Source of the DNA: Sipunculus nudus
Taxonomy: Eukaryota > Annelida > Sipuncula > Golfingiida > Sipunculidae
Direction: 5' to 3'
DNA length: 64,000 bases
Assembly (NCBI GenBank): GCA_026874595.1
Contig: CM049320.1
Coordinates: forward strand, 26,885,214-26,949,213
Within the stretch, counting starts at the first letter, position 1; each line of letters begins with the position of its first letter. Under the pieces are notes generated by a model. That model was not told the origin of the DNA. It made no database searches and saw only the letters and a program-made list of their open reading frames with translations. Shown here piece after piece: positions 49,401 to 58,999 of this stretch. A program made the translations under genes and the position numbers.

Positions 49401-52400
49401 AGGAATAATTTGAGTATAAATTCAGTCAAGTCATATTCAAGACGGCGTCTCTACGGAACTTCAAAATCTGTTGATCGCAAAATATGACAGCTTGATATGT
49501 TTCTATACATGATGTATTGTCTGTTAGCAGATATCTTAGGAAATGCTGCAGCCTTCAGTTTTAAAATTCACAGGAATATTGATCATATGACTGCTAAATG
49601 ATTTTGACCTCCAGGTGGCGCCATCTGTGTTGCCCTTCTTTCTGCCGGAAAAAAATGATCTTTTCCACTTCTTCCAAGATAAGTCACAAAGTATTAATAT
49701 TTTGGCCTTCTTATCATAGTCAGCAGTTCCTTAGAGGGAGGGAAATAATTTGTGTGTGAATTCAGTCAAGTCATTTTCAAGATAGCATCTCTACAGAACT
49801 TCAAATTGTGTGGGTTGCAAAATTTAGCAACTTGATGTGTTTCCATACAGGATGTTTTGTCTGTTACCAAATTTCTTAGGAACTACTGCAGCCTTCAGTT
49901 TTAAATTACACAGGAATATTGATCATGCGACTGCTTAATGATTTTGACCTCCAGGTGGCGCCACCTGTGTTGACCTACTTTCTGCGGGAGAAAATAGTCC
50001 TTTCCACTTCTTTCAAGTTAATTCATAAAGTAATAATATTTTGGCCATTATGTTATAGTCATCACTTCCTTAGAGGAAATGAAATAATTTGAGTATAAAA
50101 TCAGTCAATTCATTTTCAAGATGGCGTCACTACGGAACTTCAAATTGTGTCGATTGCAAAATTTGACAGCTTGATATGTTTCTATACATGATGTATTGTC
50201 TGTTACGAACTATCTTAGGAACTGCATCATGTGACTGCTAAATAATTTGACCTGCAGGTGGCGCCACCTGTGTTTACCTACTTTCTACAGGTTGTAATGG
50301 TCTTTTTTGCTTTTCCAAGATATGTCATAAAGGATAAATACTTTGGCCTTCATATCATTGTCAACAGTTCCTTAGAGGAAGAGGAATAATTTGAGTATAA
50401 ATTCAGTCAAGTCATATTCAAGACGGCGTCTCTACGGAACTTCAAAATCTGTTGATCGCAAAATATGACAGCTTGATATGTTTCTATACATGATGTATTG
50501 TCTGTTAGCAGATATCTTAGGAAATGCTGCAGCCTTCAGTTTTAAAATTCACAGGAATATTGATCATATGACTGCTAAATGATTTTGACCTCCAGGTGGC
50601 GCCATCTGTGTTGCCCTTCTTTCTGCCGGAAAAAAATGATCTTTTCCACTTCTTCCAAGATAAGTCACAAAGTATTAATATTTTGGCCTTCTTATCATAG
50701 TCAGCAGTTCCTTAGAGGGAGGGAAATAATTTGTGTGTGAATTCAGTCAAGTCATTTTCAAGATAGCATCTCTACAGAACTTCAAATTGTGTGGGTTGCA
50801 AAATTTAGCAACTTGATGTGTTTCCATACAGGATGTTTTGTCTGTTACCAAATTTCTTAGGAACTACTGCAGCCTTCAGTTTTAAATTACACAGGAATAT
50901 TGATCATGCGACTGCTTAATGATTTTGACCTCCAGGTGGCGCCACCTGTGTTGACCTACTTTCTGCGGGAGAAAATAGTCCTTTCCACTTCTTTCAAGTT
51001 AATTCATAAAGTAATAATATTTTGGCCATTATGTTATAGTCAACACTTCCTTAGAGGAAATGAAATAATTTGAGTATAAAATCAGTCAATTCATTTTCAA
51101 GATGGCGTCATTACGGAACTTCAAATTGTGTCGATTGCAAAATTTGACAGCTTGATATGTTTCTATACATGATGTATTGTCTGTTATGAACTATCTTAGG
51201 AACTGCATCATGTGACTGCTAAATAATTTGACCTGCAGGTGGCGCCACCTGTGTTTACCTACTTTCTACAGGTTGTAATGGTCTTTTTTGCTTTTCCAAG
51301 ATATGTCATAAAGGATAAATACTTTGGCCTTCATATCATTGTCAACAGTTCCTTAGAGGAAGGGGAATAATTTGAGTATAAATTCAGTCAAGTCATATTC
51401 AAGACGGCGTCTCTACGGAACTTCAAAATCTGTTGATCGCAAAATATGACAGCTTGATGTGTTTCTATACATGATGTATTGTCTGTTAGCAAATATCTAA
51501 GGAACTGCTGCAGCCTTCAGTTTAAAATTTCACAGGAATATAGATCATGTGACTGCTAAATGATTTTGACCTCCAGGAGGCACAACCTGTGTTCACCTAC
51601 TTTCTGCGGGAAAAAATGGTCTTTTCCACTTGTTCCAAGATAAGTCACAAAGTATTGATATTTTGGCCTTCATGTCATAGTCAACAGTTCCTTAGAGAAA
51701 GAGGAATAATTTGAGTATAAATTCAGTCAAGTCATTTTCAAGATGGCGTCTCTACGGAACTTCAAATTCTGTTGATCGCAAAATATGACAGCTTGATGTG
51801 TTTCTATACATGAACAACAGTTCATGGCCAACAGTTCCTTAGAGGAAGGGGAATAATTGAGTATAAATTCAGTCAAGTCATTTTCAAGATGGCCTCTCTA
51901 CCTAACTTCAGATTCTGTCGATCGCAAAATATGACAGCTTGATGTGTTTCTATACATGATGTATTGTCTGTTAGCAAATATCTTAGGAACTGCTGCAGCC
52001 TTCAGTTTAGAATTTCACAGGAATATTGATTATGTGACCGCTAAATGATTTTAACCTCCAGGTGGCGCCACCTGTGTTGACCTTCTTTCTGCGGGAAAAA
52101 ATGATCTTTTCCACTTCTTCCAAGATAAATCACAAGTATTGATATTTTGGCCTTCATATTATAGTCAACAGTTCCTTAGAGGGAGGGAAATAATTTGTGT
52201 GTGAATTCAGTCAAGTCATTTTCTAGATAGCATCTCTACAGAACTTCAAATTATGTGGGTTGCAAAATTTAGCAACTTGATGTGTTTCCATACAGGATGT
52301 TTTGTCTGTTACCAAATATCTTAGGAACTACTGCAGCCTTCAGTTTTAAATTACACAGGAATATTGATCATGCGACTTCTTAATGATTTTGACCTCCAGG

Positions 52401-55400
52401 TGGCGCCACCTTTGTTAACCTACTTTCTGTGGGACAAAATATTCCTTTCCACTTCTTTCAAGATAAGTCATAAGGTAATAATATTTTGGCCTTCATATTA
52501 TAGTCAACAGATTCTTAGAGGAAATGAAATAATTTGAATATAAAATCAGTCAATTCATTTTCGAGATGGCGTCACTACGAAACTTCAAATTGTGTCGATT
52601 GCAAAATTTGACAGCTTGATATGTTTCTATACATGATGTATTGTCTGTTACTAACTATCTTAGGAACTGCATCATGTGACTGCTAAATAATTTGACCTGC
52701 AGGTGGCGCCACCTGTGTTTACCTACTTTCTACAGGTTGTAATGGTCTTTTCTGCTTTTTCCAAGATATGTCAGAAAGGATAAATACTTTGGCTTTCATA
52801 TCATAGTCAACAGTTTCTTAGAGGAAGAGGAATAATTTGAGTATAAATTCAGTCAAGTCATTTTCAAGATGGCATCTCTACGGAACTTCAAATTCTGTCA
52901 ATCGCAAAATATGACAACTTGATGTGTTTCCATACAGGATGTATTGTCTGTTACCAAATATCTTAGGAACTGCTGCAGCCTTCAGTTTCAAATTTCACAG
53001 GAATATTTATCATGTGACTGCTAAATGATGTTGTCCTGCATGTGGCGCCACCTGTGTTGACCTACTTTATACAGGCTGTAATGGTCTTTTCTGATTTTTC
53101 CAAGATATGTCATAAAGTATAAATACTTGGGCTTTCATATCACAGTCAGCAGTCTCAGGAGGAAGTGGAATAATTTGAGTATAAATTCAGTCAAGTCATT
53201 TTCAAGATGGCATTTCAGACCGAACTTCAAATTGTGTCGATTGCAAAATTTGACAACTTGATTTGTTCCTTTACATGATGTATTGTCTGTTACCAAATAT
53301 CTTAGGAACTGCTGCAGCCTTCTGTTTAAAATTTCACAGGAATATTGATCATGTGACTGCTTAATGATTTTGACCTCCAGGTGGCGCCACCTGTTTAGCT
53401 ACTTTCAGCAGGCTGTAATGGTGTTTTTCTGGTGTTTATCCAAAATATGTCATTAAGTATTTATTTGTTATAATCCCCCAAAACAGAGTCTCCTCTAGGA
53501 CCCTTGGACTGATCTTTCCAAAACCTGGCATACTTGTTCCCTCACCTATGTAGTTGTAGGTAACAATGATGAAGAACCTTTCTGTGCAGTACAAACCTGG
53601 GTTTCTTTTATATAACAACCCGCAATCTCAGGAGTGATTCAACGTATTTAGCTGAAATTTTGCATATTCATAGATCTTAGACTCCTCCATCTTGTATTCA
53701 AGACTGGTGGTGCCATCTGCAATAGTTTTCCTTTTGCGTCCTTCGGTACATTTGCTGTGGGTGAAAATTGCCTACAATACTTTTTGCGGAGTGTCCAACT
53801 TTGCATTTGCCATCTGTTTGTCTTAGTGGTTGTTCAGTGTATTGGGTTGAAATTGTGCATGTCCATAGATCTTTGTCACCTCCATCTCGTAAACAAGACT
53901 GGTGGCGCCATCTGCAATCATTTTCCTGTGGTGTCCATTCATACATTTGCTTTGGGTGAAAATTGCTCATATCTCAGGAGTATTCATGGTCTGAAATTTG
54001 GCATGTGCAGTCATCTTGGAAAGTTTTCTCATAAACCAGATAGGTGGCGCCACCTACCTTGTGCAATAGGACAATGTCTACTTGGAAAGGGATGAATGGT
54101 ATTTTCACAATCATTTTTTTAATCACCTGCCAAATTGCACAGTAATTCACAGAGTGAACATTAGACCCCTGGGTCTCTTGTTTTTCTTTCTCTCAGGAGA
54201 ACACCACACCGCTTATTCTGGCTTCCAGAAAAGGTCATTATGATATAGTTCGCATTCTCCTAGACGCAGGTGCAGTAGTTAATCACATTGATCAGGTAAA
54301 ACTTTTACTATTTAGTCAATCCATTGGCAACAATTATTCTATTATTCTTTCCAGCCTTAGAACGATTTTATTGCGATTCATAAAATCAGTCGATCTTTGC
54401 ACTGGAGTAAAATTGTAAATTTGTCCTGATTGATGAGGATGATTGAAATATTTATATTTATCAATCGTATCATTTATGTTCTTGACAAAAAAACTTATTT
54501 AGTACATTTTCTTGATTAATGATCTTGATTTATTATCACACTGGTATTTCAATATGTCTCCTGGATTATGTTTTAGAAATACCGAACTCCCCTGAGAGCA
54601 GCTATTACTCGGAAGAAGGTAGATCTGGTAAGGCTTCTTCTGGCGTCAGGAGCTGATGTAAACCAGCTAAATGCGGTGAGATTTACTCATAAACTTCAGT
54701 AAACAGCTAATGTTTTCGAACGATATGTACAATAACATATTATTTCACTCAATAAACCATTTGTTTCATCTATTTGTAAATATGACAAGAATACGCGCAT
54801 AGCATTTCCCCGTGTTCTTTTATTCACCATTATACAACTATAATCAGCTCGACATTGTAAATTAAAACAAAACAAGGTGAAATAAACGGTGGTAAGATTT
54901 GATGCAAAAACCAAAAATGACGAGTTGGTTTCTAAATGATTTACAGAAAAATCGACCTTGTCTTTGGAATGCTGTGTTCCACGGCTATTCAGAAATGGCT
55001 GGTCTGTTGCTTGATTACGGGGCAAAAGTCAACTTAGCAGACGAGGTTAGTTCAACGACATATGTTATGTTCATATGTGTGAAGATAAAAAGCACGAGTA
55101 ATTTAATAGCATTATATGCAGATATGCATTTTAACATATCATATATATACATATTAAAAATACCTGTACAAGCATAGGAACCACTAATCACCATTACATC
55201 TATTATTCCTTTGAAAATATCAAATTTCATGAAAAAGGTTATACATATATATATATATATTCCCAGGACAACGTTACACCGTTACACGTGGCTTCCCAAA
55301 ACGGCCACACTGGTCTTGTCCGTATTCTTCTGGAAAGAGGAGCGGATCCCTGCCTCCGTGAAAAGGTAATGGCGGAACATGCTGGATATATTTTCTGTTC

Positions 55401-56634
55401 AACGATGCACTGTATTATAAATAACAAAAGTAATATTACCGTCAAATAAACAAGCTTCACATTAAAAAAAAATAATGCCAGGAATTGATGAAGGAAGATC
55501 CATTGAGATCTTTTATTAAGAATACTTAAACCAACTGGCTCTTAAAGTTCAATAAATACGCCTGATCAAGTAGATACCGAATGTACAGGAAGATAAAAAT
55601 CTTTCAAAATTTCAATTAAATTCTCTTGAATTACCAAATGATTTCTGTGGGTCTTTACATGGTGCCGTAAAACTGAACTGTTCAATTCGGTTCAATTATT
55701 GTATAATACTGCTTAATATATAAGGTTTGCGAACACTACACATAAAGAAAGTAACCGTTCTTTTCAAAGTGCTGAAATTTTCACCTTGTGAAGACGTTGC
55801 CTAAAGGTGCTCAAAAGGATTAACTTGTGATCAAAGAGAAATCTCCCGAGATACGCTGGCACCCCTAGCTGCCTTGCTCTCGTTCAGCAATCAAAATCAA
55901 TCCAAGCAATTTTACCCATATGCCTGTGATTTTTCTGAAAAATATGGTTGATTCTTCTTTTTTTATGATGAGATAGATGTATACAGGTGTTTTATATTTA
56001 TTTTAGCGTAGAAACACCATTATTTGGTGTTTGATCCTTGTTTAGAAAAAAAAAACAGTTTTAAATATCCAATGATACAACATAATGAATAACATTTAAT
56101 ATATTGTTGGTGTCACCAATCAGTTAGGAACACGTTCCCCCTATTGAAATTTATATTACTGTCTTTGTAAACCTTAAACAAACGAGCAACAGACGACAGA
56201 CGACGGACTACATAACTATTTCCTTGTGGAAATAACATATTTTATCATTATTTTACAAAATATTATACATCATTGCTTTGTTTAAGTGATTTCTTATCAA
56301 TAGATGTTGAGGATCATTAGATCTATCTACTAATAGGTCTTATTTTCTGGATTTCGTTTGTTACAAATAAAAGCACCTGAAACATTAAAATTGCAGGACA
56401 GTGAGTTCAGTGGGAGAACAAACATGTAAAAACAAGGTTTGTTTGAGAAAGACGCCTTACAGAACATATTTGATTCATAGAAATAACATGTAAAAAATTA
56501 AGATTACCGATCTATCATGAGTTGTCATGTTTCAGGATGGAAGGACTGCTTTATCCATAGCTGCAGCACAGGGTCACGCTGAAATCGTGGAAACATTGGT
56601 CACATATGGATCTAATGTCAACCAAATGAATGAG
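39700..56634 (+). CDS. CARD / GT-B-like / ankyrin-repeat protein gene (3' end not found)
   Basis: A multi-exon gene whose exons join in phase: 39700-39843, 40171-40297, 40393-41427, 41807-42253, then 42624-42793 (or alternatively 42412-42449), then ten 99-nt exons ending at 56634. The conceptual product is about 971 residues without a terminal exon: CARD (1-90), a GT-B-like region (about 104-435), an unassigned region (436-584), a tyrosine-rich linker, then eleven ankyrin repeats (from about 609). No signal peptide or membrane segment was seen, so it is probably cytosolic. CARDs make homotypic contacts in cell-death and innate-immune assemblies, and ankyrin stacks bind proteins. A sensor/adaptor role is inferred from architecture only. 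The last exon ends at an open phase-0 donor; no later ankyrin exon is visible before the retroelements, so the gene may continue through them or be truncated. Introns hold a fold-back MITE, (TA)n arrays and a 7.7-kb satellite element. Confidence 0.8.
39844..40170. other. intron 1 with (CA)n-(TA)n microsatellite
   Basis: Contains about 18 CA units (40069-40104) followed directly by about 17 TA units (40104-40138), only about 30 bp before the exon 2 acceptor. The array therefore occupies the branch-point region. Confidence 0.8.
40171..40297 (+). CDS. exon 2: second half of CARD
   Basis: Follows acceptor taaggtgcag and reads DTNLLQVSALLSHLRRRPPE, DFCKFLGALRENEHEHLADI, IEG, then a G|gtgagc donor (phase 1). 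The R-R-P-P-x-x-(F)-x-x-F-x-x-A-L-R...HLA-x-(L/I) pattern is diagnostic of the last helices of CARDs. It joins exon 1 in frame. Confidence 0.88.
40393..41427 (+). CDS. exon 3: GT-B glycosyltransferase-like region
   Basis: One 1035-nt exon (acceptor tatatatttcag, donor tttct|gtaagt; phase 1 in and out), residues 91-435. The N-half opens with a beta-strand-like KPHIVFVANSGDIDDPGV, as in Rossmann-type folds, and has a second strand ITFIMGIVPDTAALV. The C-half has strand/helix alternation with ERPLTWIRMLPVVYGIPQLV (about 346-365) and SLAQSVNNLVCHPKEAYDCA. These are laid out like the E-P-x-G...EA(M/L)ACG(T/I)P(V/L)V and AL(A)..I..L..DP....(A) segments of GT4-type glycosyltransferases. The glutamates usually needed for sugar-nucleotide binding are not all present, so catalysis is doubtful and a binding or scaffold role is possible. 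The family assignment is pattern-based. Confidence 0.6.
41807..42253 (+). CDS. exon 4: domain of unknown fold
   Basis: 149 codons plus one base, after acceptor tttattaaacag and before donor ACAG|gtaagt. The split serine codon (T|CA) joins exon 3 exactly. The product looks helical (TRVVTKLSELGESVLPSEAA, YSVLANALRALTGYPSWLSE) and ends acidic (HAHEPGEEK). It has a GTTSNAMLGVLLLMWPCVSP segment too short and polar-flanked to call a membrane span. I do not recognise the family. Its place between the GT-B-like region and the ankyrins suggests a linker or signalling region. Confidence 0.75.
42412..42449 (+). CDS. alternative micro-exon (13 codons with the split base)
   Basis: 38 nt between a strong acceptor (ttttttttcccag) and a donor (AAG|gtagtt). 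Phase 1 in and phase 0 out give VVATHKAWMEDKK. It joins exon 4 and, directly, the first cassette exon at 44230. It cannot be joined to 42624 without a frameshift, so it is either an alternative exon or spurious. Confidence 0.4.
42624..42793 (+). CDS. exon 5: tyrosine-rich linker and ankyrin repeat 1
   Basis: Acceptor aaaatgtgtttcag fits exon 4 in phase 1; it ends in phase 0 at GATAAG|gtaact. The product begins STITYFYMYYLYIWKYNTNL, then VDK, then the ankyrin repeat DGRTWLHKGAAIGCLETIRL and so on to IDPIDK. The last 99 nt (42695-42793) equal one 33-residue unit, as in the later exons, so an acceptor at 42694 would also be in phase but has no pyrimidine tract. Confidence 0.7.
42872..43430. mobile_element. 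fold-back MITE in an intron of the CARD-ankyrin gene
   Basis: The ends are inverted: TTAAGCCCCTTTCACACATT at 42872-42891 and its near-perfect reverse complement at 43411-43430 (19 of 20). A second inverted match lies inside: the first about 44 bp recur reversed at about 43316-43360 (tatccgtgaatgtgagaaag). The middle is also roughly palindromic, since both strands translate to similar peptides (GITVLT-CCIHSDPSCTGM and GITVLTPCCIRSDPWCIGM). It has no transposase. The outer TTAA could be a piggyBac-type target site, but that is a guess. Confidence 0.75.
43431..44229. other. intron, no further exon seen
   Basis: AT-rich sequence between ankyrin exon 1 and the first cassette exon. Nothing with ankyrin character or a 99-nt phase-0 exon structure was found. 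Confidence 0.55.
44230..44328 (+). CDS. ankyrin exon, cassette A unit 1
   Basis: 99 nt, acceptor atacttcag, donor GAG|gtattg, phase 0. The product EHTTPLILASQNGHRDVVCL, LLERGAAVNHQDE is one complete ankyrin repeat (TPL..A...GH..VV.LLL..GA.VN). Its paralogue in the second cassette is 54197-54295. Confidence 0.92.
44588..44686 (+). CDS. ankyrin exon, cassette A unit 2
   Basis: 99 nt, phase 0, donor GCG|gtgagt; the acceptor atctaag is weak. The product KYRTPLRAAVNRRKTQVVKI, LLTAGADVNQVTA is one repeat. The first 26 nt are identical to the paralogous exon at 54577. Confidence 0.9.
44908..45006 (+). CDS. ankyrin exon, cassette A unit 3
   Basis: 99 nt, acceptor catttacag, donor AAG|gttcgt, phase 0. 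The product EQRDCLWESAFHGYTEISCL, LINHGAKLDVPDK is a divergent repeat in which the usual TPLH is CLWE. The same oddity recurs in its paralogue at 54947. Confidence 0.9.
45258..45356 (+). CDS. ankyrin exon, cassette A unit 4
   Basis: 99 nt, acceptor tttcttttag, donor AAG|gtaaat, phase 0. The product is DGITPLINASQRDHDQVVNL, LLKNGADVDMPRK, a canonical repeat. Confidence 0.92.
45357..45949. other. intron with long (TA)n array
   Basis: About 30 TA units at 45537-45597; otherwise no feature. Confidence 0.85.
45950..46048 (+). CDS. ankyrin exon, cassette A unit 5
   Basis: 99 nt, acceptor atattacatataag, donor CAG|gtgaca, phase 0. The product is DGKTAVALAAEDGLADIIQL, LIRNGANVEKPGQ. It closes the first five-exon cassette; the next exon is 8.1 kb away. 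Confidence 0.9.
46049..46470. repeat. intron segment with two (TA)n arrays
   Basis: TA arrays at about 46245-46306 and 46380-46432 precede the satellite element. Frames of alternating Tyr/Ile here are artefacts. Confidence 0.9.
46471..54159. mobile_element. 7.7-kb TIR-bounded satellite element inside an intron
   Basis: GTTCACTCTGTGAA at 46471-46484 is the exact reverse complement of 54146-54159. Between them lie a small minisatellite (about 46507-46553, gtccactgtccac words), the main 338-340-bp array (about 46640-53430) and, at 53640-54115, units related to the 280-bp repeat of the 30-kb element (caagactggtgg at 53699 and 53894). No transposase was seen. I infer one non-autonomous element expanded by internal tandem duplication. 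A target-site duplication is not clear, and the 14-bp match could be chance. Confidence 0.5.
46640..53430. repeat. 338-340-bp satellite with 981-bp higher-order units
   Basis: Around twenty tandem units. The reference word ctccaggtggcgcc (or variant) falls at 46981, 47466, 47804, 48142, 48630, 48968, 49271, 49609, 49949, 50252 and 51233, among others. Basic spacing is 338-340 bp, with a 303-bp deleted form and 485-488-bp forms carrying a partial internal duplication. From 49271 the set 338+340+303 repeats as a 981-bp higher-order unit (49271, 50252, 51233) whose copies look nearly identical. Each unit has a CAGGTGGCGCCACCTG-type palindrome, an aagatggcgtc word and a tgacagcttgat(a/g)tgtttc word. 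Confidence 0.93.
54197..54295 (+). CDS. ankyrin exon, cassette B unit 1
   Basis: 99 nt, acceptor ctttctctcag, donor CAG|gtaaaa, phase 0. The product ENTTPLILASRKGHYDIVRI, LLDAGAVVNHIDQ is the paralogue of 44230-44328 (both x-x-TTPLILAS). Confidence 0.92.
54577..54675 (+). CDS. ankyrin exon, cassette B unit 2
   Basis: 99 nt, acceptor attatgttttag, donor GCG|gtgaga, phase 0. The product KYRTPLRAAITRKKVDLVRL, LLASGADVNQLNA is the paralogue of 44588-44686. Confidence 0.92.
54947..55045 (+). CDS. ankyrin exon, cassette B unit 3
   Basis: 99 nt, acceptor atgatttacag, donor GAG|gttagt, phase 0. The product KNRPCLWNAVFHGYSEMAGL, LLDYGAKVNLADE keeps the CLW...FHGY hallmark of 44908-45006. Confidence 0.92.
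55267..55365 (+). CDS. ankyrin exon, cassette B unit 4
   Basis: 99 nt, acceptor atattcccag next to a TA tract, donor AAG|gtaatg, phase 0. The product DNVTPLHVASQNGHTGLVRI, LLERGADPCLREK is a canonical repeat. Confidence 0.93.
55366..56535. other. intron, no further exon seen
   Basis: AT-rich 1.2-kb intron between cassette B units 4 and 5. No repeat or exon was recognised. Confidence 0.55.
56536..56634 (+). CDS. ankyrin exon, cassette B unit 5 (last exon seen)
   Basis: 99 nt, acceptor catgtttcag, donor GAG|gtattc, phase 0. The product DGRTALSIAAAQGHAEIVET, LVTYGSNVNQMNE is the paralogue of 45950-46048. It ends at a donor, so more exons should follow if the gene is intact. Confidence 0.92.
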
Positions 56635-56852
56635 GTATTCGTTGGATTTTTAAAATTTCTTCCTAATACACTTAGTTGATTGTTTTGCAGCATCATTGTT
56701 TTACAACTAAAATCACAATACGTAATCGTTGGGGGAAATTGGCTCCCTTTATTTATTTATTGAAGTGCAATTATCATTACATTTATTGCACCTTCCTTAT
56801 TAAGATGTTTGAACAAATCAGGAAAATTGTAACTTGGATTATATGCCACTCA

Positions 56853-56906
<54 letters not shown>

Positions 56907-57538
56907 GTTGCCGGTCCAGAAACTGGGTTGGTTGTTTAAGTTAAGATCTCGGTTTTGTGGGGATGGCTGTTCATTAATAGTTGCATGAATAAATTCAATT
57001 CTGCAAAGAATAATAACAATAATAACAAATTATACATAACGATGAGCGTATATTGATACATTTTGCAACACATGTAAAGGTTTTTCTGTTCTCTCCAACT
57101 TAATATTACAGTAACATTCCTGCAGGTCGTACGTGAAGGTACATGGTCTTGACCTATTATAACAATAGACCTACCAAGCAATAATAATTGTTACACGGTC
57201 AAATTTTACATATTCATAGAAAGAAAGACACACCTAAAGAGTGAAATAATAACTTTATGAAATATAAATTAACTAAATTAACTTTAGTGAAATAACTTAC
57301 CTTGTGCCAGGAATCTGTCTCACAACTGTATGGGGTTGTTTTCACACCCCTTTCAGTCAGAGAATCATAGACAGAATGAAAAATAGACGAACTAACTAAA
57401 TGACCTGGTCAACACAGTTGTCTTGTCAGAGAAAATGTTTTACCTATAGATAACTGACACAGGCTTTTCAAAGGTTATTAAAATAAATCAATAAATAACC
57501 CTTAGGTGGCAGCAATGAATACTTCTAATTAATCGAAC

Positions 57539-57589
<51 letters not shown>

Positions 57590-57768
57590 CTCTGGAGAAA
57601 AACAACACTTAATTCACAAAGAATCCTTCTAACCACATTCACCTGATAATCGGGTCGCACCCCGTGAAACAGACTGTTGTGAATTAAGTGTTGTTTTTCT
57701 CCAGAGTTATACCGCTCTGGCCTAATCTGTAGGCCATAGAGCACTTTACATCGGAGGGTTACACTACC

Positions 57769-57824
<56 letters not shown>

Positions 57825-58250
57825 TAACACTGTTTTTAAAGCAGGCTCACTGACCAGTATGACGGCCACATACTTCTTTACTGAAACTCTTCCGTTTCAG
57901 AATCTATTAAACTTCTGAAACAACAATAATTAATGTACACATATATTTTATCCAACATTTTCCTGAACAATATACATTGCAGCATATTCACAAATGAGAA
58001 ATGAATACGTTAATGTTTAGAAAGGTCATGTTCATAACAATACTGGGATAACCTATTGTCTATAATTTATTACGATATTCATATACGAGAAATTAATACA
58101 ATAAGACATCATTTAATAATGATCATCATTAAATTAATTAATCGACATGTGCCAAACATACATCCTCATACATTAAATACATTACATCATACACCGATAC
58201 ACTGATACCATCATATACTTATACCACCAACTATTGTTTATAAATCCTTT
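56635..58250. other. region 3' of the last exon found: microsatellites and a hairpin, no exon seen
   Basis: (TA)n arrays at about 56852-56903, 57544-57588 and 57774-57820. I looked for a further ankyrin or terminal exon and found none I could support. Confidence 0.55.
57586..57710. repeat. perfect 34-bp inverted repeat (hairpin) between two (TA)n arrays
   Basis: 57586-57619 and 57677-57710 are exact reverse complements over 34 bp with a 57-bp spacer. The arms begin ataactctggagaaaaacaa. The unit sits between TA arrays that start within 2 bp on the left and about 65 bp on the right. Confidence 0.93.
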
Positions 58251-58999
58251 TTTGGGGATGTAGTTCTACGATGGCAGCGGTCAGTGCAGGTATCTCAGAA
58301 GGAAAGCATTCCTTCACCTGCATAAGTAATTATACGTTATCAACCTTTTTGGATGAGGAATTATGCCTCTTCTAGGGGCTTTCGTTGTCTTTTTGAACTG
58401 CGTGGTGCTTGACACGGACGCGTCGTTTTACCCGTAAGTGTACCCATACCAGGAATGGGTTAGTCAGCATGAACAGACTGATTGCCTATATCGAAAACGA
58501 CGATGTTTCGTCTGGTTCAAGTTTATCTTAGGTGTCCTGGAGACTGGAATCTGGCTCAGTTTTCTGAGTTTCTCAAGTTTCATCGTGTACAAGTTGTGTC
58601 CTTTTGTCAAAATATCTGGGTGAGTAATCGCTGTCGTTGGCAGGACTATCAGGACGTTTCCCCGGTTACCAAGAGGGCACTTATCTTGTGTTCCTTCCGA
58701 TTTCGCTTGTATTGTGTGAGGGGTTACAAATTCCGGAAGGATCAAACAGTATCGGCGGCAATTCATATTAATTTTCCTCATCAGATTCCTCAGACTCTTA
58801 CGGGGAAGATTCTCTTCTGAGACGAGTCCTATGGTGATTTGGTTTACGGCTGGTTTCTTCCTGCTTAGATTTAACACTTACGGTCATTACAGGTATATTG
58901 AACAGAGAGAGTAACATATTTCTGCGCAGAATCCTTTTCCTAACTTTACCGTCCTCTTTGGGCTTAACATACATGAATTATTCTTCGTCAGACGGTTCC

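Noticed and set aside
58464..58877. 137-codon minus-strand and 112-codon plus-strand frames
   Set aside because: No retroelement or host motif could be recognised in either; treated as part of the eroded tail of the gypsy element.
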